Origin: Frigidibacter albus
GTDB lineage: Bacteria; Pseudomonadota; Alphaproteobacteria; Rhodobacterales; Rhodobacteraceae
DNA: 64,000 nucleotides
Assembly (NCBI RefSeq): GCF_009908165.1
Contig: NZ_JAAAUC010000012.1
Coordinates: 62,001 to 126,000 of the forward strand
Reading direction: 5' to 3'
The notes beneath the pieces are model-generated. The model was not told the DNA's origin. It worked only from the letters and a program-made list of their open reading frames with translations, and made no database searches. A program made the translations under genes and the position numbers. Below are positions 62,844 through 64,000 of the stretch, in pieces (position 1 is the stretch's first letter; each line of letters begins with the position of its first letter).

Positions 62844-63310
62844 TGGGAAGGAGATACCAGACTGCCGTCGGTGTCTCCTTTGCCTGCTTCGTGTTTTATC
62901 GCGTCTGGTCGGCGCTTTGGTTCGATCCCGCCCTATCTCTGTCAGCCGCGCTGATCTCCGGCGCAGTAACGGGATGGTTGTTCTTCTACTTTGAGAAGTG
63001 GGCGACCCTACACTATGGAATCGGAGAAATGCAGAAACACGTGCAGCTTCCAATAAAGGGTGTGCGCAATCCTCTGTTCACTCACATCCCACTGTTCGCA
63101 CTTGCGAACACAGCGTGCGGGTTGCTGGTAGCGATCGGATTCTCTGAGCAATTCGTTGACTACAACCTTGATTACATAGAGCACTGGCTACTGTTTGGCG
63201 CGGCATTCGCAATTCCGTCGATCGCTCTCTACTCGCTGTCCAAGGCAGAAGCGCGCAGGATCATGCAGAGCAGCATTGCGCAGGCTTCCGCAAATAAAGG
63301 GAAATCATAA
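62843..63310 (+). CDS. membrane protein of unknown function inserted between ilvB and ilvN
   Basis: 155 residues with about four membrane segments (AVGVSFACFVFYRVW; LSAALISGAVTGWLFFYF; LFALANTACGLLVAIGF; WLLFGAAFAIPSIALYS) and a charged C-terminus. No family is recognised. GGAAGGAG lies just inside its 5' end, and the ATG overlaps the ilvB stop by one base. Base and codon use (more A/T, codons such as TTT, ATA, AAA) differ from ilvB and ilvN, suggesting acquisition. It ends 1 bp before the ilvN start, so the operon stayed in phase. Confidence 0.75.
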   Translation: MGRRYQTAVGVSFACFVFYRVWSALWFDPALSLSAALISGAVTGWLFFYFEKWATLHYGIGEMQKHVQLPIKGVRNPLFTHIPLFALANTACGLLVAIGFSEQFVDYNLDYIEHWLLFGAAFAIPSIALYSLSKAEARRIMQSSIAQASANKGKS

Positions 63311-63311
63311 A

Positions 63312-63872
63312 GTGTCCGCACTGAACATCAAGCAAGGCTCCACCAGCCATTCCGCCTATGAGCTGCGCGACCCCCATGCCGAGATCGTGGAAACGCACAC
63401 GCTGGCGGTGATGGTCGATAACGAGGCGGGGGTGCTGGCCCGGGTCATCGGCTTGTTCTCGGGGCGGGGCTACAATATCGACAGCCTCACCGTGGCCGAG
63501 GTGGACCACAAGGGCCATCGCAGCCGGATCACCGTGGTGACGCGCGGCACGCCGGGGGTGATCGAGCAGATCAAGGCGCAGCTTGGCCGGCTGGTGCCGG
63601 TGCATGAGGTGCATGACCTGACGGTCGAGGGCCCGGCGGTGGAGCGGGAGCTGGCGCTGTTCAAGGTCGCCGGCACCGGCGAGCGCCGGGTCGAGGCGCT
63701 GCGGCTGGCCGATATCTTCCGCGCCAATGTGGTGGATTCGACGCTGGAAAGCTTCGTGTTCGAGATCACCGGCACTGTGGAAAAGATCGACGCCTTTGCC
63801 GATCTGATGCGGCCCTTGGGCTTGATCGACGTGGCGCGCACCGGCGTTGCGGCACTGTCGCGGGGCATCTGA
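63312..63872 (+). CDS. ilvN: acetolactate synthase small subunit
   Basis: 186 residues from GTG 63312. N-terminal ACT domain: HTLAVMVDNEAGVLARVIGL followed by FSGRGYNIDSLTVAEVD. The C-terminal domain is typical of IlvN/IlvH (ELALFKVAG; LADIFRANVVDSTLESFVFEITG). It binds valine and gives feedback control of IlvB. An upstream in-frame ATG at 63195 lies inside the preceding gene and is rejected. The Shine-Dalgarno (AAAGGG) is 10-12 nt away, rather far for the GTG, so translation may rely on coupling with the previous gene. Confidence 0.96.
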   Translation: MSALNIKQGSTSHSAYELRDPHAEIVETHTLAVMVDNEAGVLARVIGLFSGRGYNIDSLTVAEVDHKGHRSRITVVTRGTPGVIEQIKAQLGRLVPVHEVHDLTVEGPAVERELALFKVAGTGERRVEALRLADIFRANVVDSTLESFVFEITGTVEKIDAFADLMRPLGLIDVARTGVAALSRGI

Positions 63873-63893
63873 CACAATCTTGCGGCGGTCAGC

Positions 63894-64000
63894 TCAGGCG
63901 CGGCCGCTGCGGCGCCATATGGGCGGTTCGGTCAGGGCCGCGTCCTGATCGAGGTCCACCGGCGCTACGGGCACAGGCGCTACGGGCGCGCGCTCGGCCG
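63894..64000 (-). CDS. C-terminal end of a gene cut by the window edge
   Basis: An open frame on the - strand ends at TGA 63896-63894 and encodes ...PVAPVPVAPVDLDQDAALTE then PPIWRRSGRA. The Ala/Pro/Val repeats look like a low-complexity linker or tail. Too little is visible to name it. It is convergent to ilvN with 21 bp between. Confidence 0.4.
   Translation of the reverse strand, partial: AERAPVAPVPVAPVDLDQDAALTEPPIWRRSGRA

Overview
The window is a high-GC chromosomal segment of an alphaproteobacterium, almost certainly a Rhodobacterales member close to Rhodobacter/Cereibacter. Four things support this: the gene order dusB(nifR3)-ntrB-ntrC-ntrY-ntrX-trkA-trkH-hfq-hflX; the tellurite-resistance cluster trgA-trgB-cysK downstream of a photolyase and a cyclopropane-fatty-acid synthase; FNR boxes at the cyd genes; and a perfect-spacing RpoE/ChrR-type promoter (TGATCC-N18-TAAG) in front of the photolyase. 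No prophage, CRISPR array, rRNA or plasmid backbone is visible.

Layout. 1-4.2 kb (- strand): proB start, obgE, a GNAT acetyltransferase, rpmA, rplU and an exported DUF2059 protein. 4.4-5.6 kb (+): tRNA-Ser(CGA), then three small genes including a stand-alone TatA-like protein. 5.7-12.7 kb: the complete cytochrome bd module cydD-cydC-cydA-cydB-cydX on the - strand with FNR boxes at both promoters, and a divergent Rrf2 regulator with an NsrR-like cysteine triad. 12.5-14 kb: a Hint-domain gene interrupted by an in-frame TAA. 14.1-22.3 kb (-): phrA, cfa, trgA, trgB, cysK and a large MscS channel, a set that fits membrane, tellurite and singlet-oxygen stress. 22.4-26.7 kb (-): a class V aminotransferase, a BCCT transporter and a TerC-family membrane protein with a structured leader. 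27-39.4 kb (-): the nitrogen regulators NtrBC/NtrYX, K+ uptake TrkAH, Hfq and HflX. 39.6-41.8 kb (+): ispDF, pgpA, pncC.

41.95-45.60 kb is the accessory part. It is a 3.66-kb IS1595-family transposon with 26-bp terminal inverted repeats and a perfect 8-bp target duplication (GAAATATC), inserted in one arm of a terminator-like intergenic repeat. Besides an intact transposase it carries a DUF6471 protein, a two-TM membrane protein, a Panacea-domain antitoxin with an overlapping putative toxin, and a winged-helix-like protein. This is the most interesting part of the window.

45.7-64 kb: lipA; a peroxide-defence cluster (peroxiredoxin, oxyR, catalase); a 7TM-type hybrid-less histidine kinase; trmJ; a ThiE-like protein; glnE; DUF2852 and RDD membrane proteins; bpt; a Ca2+/Na+ antiporter; and the ilvBN operon. 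The ilvBN operon is preceded by a promoter, a 15-residue leader peptide (MARILVLVRNRRMGR) and a clear attenuator, and it contains a membrane-protein gene of unusual composition between ilvB and ilvN.

A family of inverted-repeat intergenic elements (core GAGGATATTT...GGCAAAG or ...CCAGCAAGAAG) recurs at gene ends through the window and probably acts as bidirectional terminators.
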